The position numbers and the translations under genes were made by a program. Shown one piece after another: positions 50,666-51,359 of a stretch of 51,359 bases of DNA. Origin of the DNA: Candidatus Poribacteria bacterium (GTDB lineage Bacteria > Poribacteria > WGA-4E > GCA-2687025); NCBI GenBank assembly GCA_018644665.1, contig JABGQA010000126.1:1-51359 (forward strand), read 5' to 3'. Under the pieces are notes generated by a model. That model had not been told where the DNA came from and made no database searches. It saw only the letters and a list, made by a program, of their open reading frames with translations. Within the stretch, counting starts at the first letter, position 1; the number at the start of each line of letters is the position of its first letter.

Positions 50666-50826
50666 TCACACGTTTGGCGAGCCGCATTCGACCACCAAAG
50701 GCCGGGGTGTCGGCCGATTCGGCTACGCCGTCGCCAGCCGAACCCGACCAAGTCCGGTGGTGGCACAACACCAGTCACTGCTGCCCGGCAGTGCGGGCCC
50801 TGTCGCACCCGACACGGCGCAGGAGC

Positions 50827-50849
50827 GCGCTGGCAAAGCAGGCCAGCGC
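50827..50849. other. 8-bp perfect hairpin in the gene-free right end
   Basis: GCGCTGGC and GCCAGCGC flank a 7-nt loop. A smaller dyad CACTGC/GCAGTG lies at 50776-50793. Both lie between the cyclase gene and the GH127 remnant; their role is unknown. Confidence 0.4.
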
Positions 50850-50885
50850 CGTTCCATCAGCGTCATCGGACGGGGACTGGCCTGA

Positions 50886-51068
50886 GTCTACGCCACCGCC
50901 GCCGCCGCGTCCTCGCGCCTGATCGACAGCCGCGGCCCCGAGCATCGCCACACGCTGTACGACGCACCCGGGGACTCGGTCGAGCGGCTTCAGGTGAGGC
51001 TGATCCCCTGCCTACCGCGTCTGGAGTAACGAGGCGTTCCCGAGACGGCCGTCTGACTGCCGTTGTGC
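50886..51068 (+). pseudogene. C-terminal remnant of a second GH127 gene
   Basis: The frame from 50886 reads RLIDSRGPEHRHTLYDAPGD and then SVERLQVRLIP, after which a small insertion shifts the frame. The rest is recovered in other frames as YRVWSN, RGVPETAV, a TGA where Trp is expected, and LPLC. This parallels the last 40 residues of the intact GH127 at 36721-38688 (LPLRLIPYYAWNNRGVPEMTVWLPLC), with similar DNA around GAGGCTGATCCCCT. At least two frameshifts and one in-frame stop show that it is dead. It differs enough from the intact gene to derive from a divergent paralogue rather than a recent duplication. Confidence 0.75.
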
Positions 51069-51359
51069 CGCCCGTACGGTCGCGGAGGCGGCACGGCGCT
51101 ACCGTCGGACCTCGCCGCGTGGCCAGGATTTCGTGCACATAGTCAGGTCTGTGCGAAACGGCCAGGCATGCACCCGCGGACGCGATGCTATCGGCGCGCC
51201 GACCTCTCCTCGATGTTCTCGCGCGCGTGCTACACCATTCGATCGCGGACAGGACGGTGGCCACCACGAAATCGCGCGCCCGTTACGTGTGTCTGACGGA
51301 CGTCGAGAGATATGGTCAAGAGTTGTGTATGGCGGTCAGGCGGCTTCCTCGGTGGACAT
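51069..51359. other. Right-end region, nothing recognised
   Basis: No credible complete gene is seen. A minus-strand frame ends with a TGA at 51336-51338 and could be the tail of a gene entering from the right, but only seven codons are visible, so it cannot be supported. Confidence 0.35.

Noticed and set aside
51336..51359. Tail of a minus-strand gene entering from the right edge.
   Set aside because: Only seven codons are visible, too few to judge.

Overview
The window is about 51 kb of GC-rich bacterial DNA, dense with genes on both strands. No rRNA, tRNA, phage, transposase or CRISPR array was seen. The gene mix is phytanoyl-CoA-dioxygenase-type oxygenases, a sulfatase-superfamily enzyme, a GH127 arabinofuranosidase, DUF2961, a ceramidase-like enzyme, LamG-type secreted proteins, a dockerin-bearing lipoprotein and many signalling proteins. 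This resembles uncultured polymer-degrading heterotrophs such as Poribacteria, Latescibacteria or planctomycete-like lineages. That assignment is an inference from gene content; no marker gene in the window fixes the taxonomy.

Left part (1-6956, minus strand): a metallophosphoesterase, a class III cyclase-NB-ARC-TPR protein, then a tight set of PhnD-like lipoprotein, NarL-type histidine kinase and response regulator (cut by the window edge). Next (7119-12585, plus): threonine synthase, a gamma-glutamylcyclotransferase-like protein and a D-3-phosphoglycerate-dehydrogenase-like enzyme form one cluster. It is followed by a predicted outer-membrane barrel protein and a secreted caspase-FGE fusion. 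12606-13870 (minus) holds a repeat-bearing lipoprotein and a GNAT. 14012-17188 (plus) holds a ceramidase-like enzyme, an amidohydrolase and an acetamidase. 17192-22451 (minus) is a five-gene putative operon: zinc dehydrogenase, cytosolic papain-like protease, DUF2961 protein, Asp/Glu racemase and an alpha/beta hydrolase. It diverges from a sulfatase-like gene whose nucleophile position carries Thr.

Middle part (24104-33000): a BtrH/C39-like unknown, two tandem paralogous triple-zinc-ribbon proteins, two secreted proteins sharing a short C-terminal W-G-x-L-K motif, a membrane cyclase-like protein, a HAD phosphatase, and an RRM/Gly-rich RNA-binding protein with a long palindrome-containing leader and a strong terminator.

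Right part (33084-51359): a glycyl radical enzyme and its activase overlap by 8 bp, followed by a small unknown protein and GH127. Two tandem PhyH-like paralogues lack an obvious HxD motif, and a canonical PhyH lies further on. A decayed MFS-transporter tail sits upstream of the second paralogue. A Fur/PerR-type repressor is followed by katG. A signalling cluster then runs histidine kinase, PAS hybrid kinase, REC-adenylate cyclase. The right end holds a 21-bp tandem repeat and a frameshifted remnant of a second GH127 gene. The window therefore combines oxygen-dependent enzymes, a peroxide defence and an oxygen-sensitive glycyl radical enzyme, which suggests a facultative or fluctuating-oxygen lifestyle.
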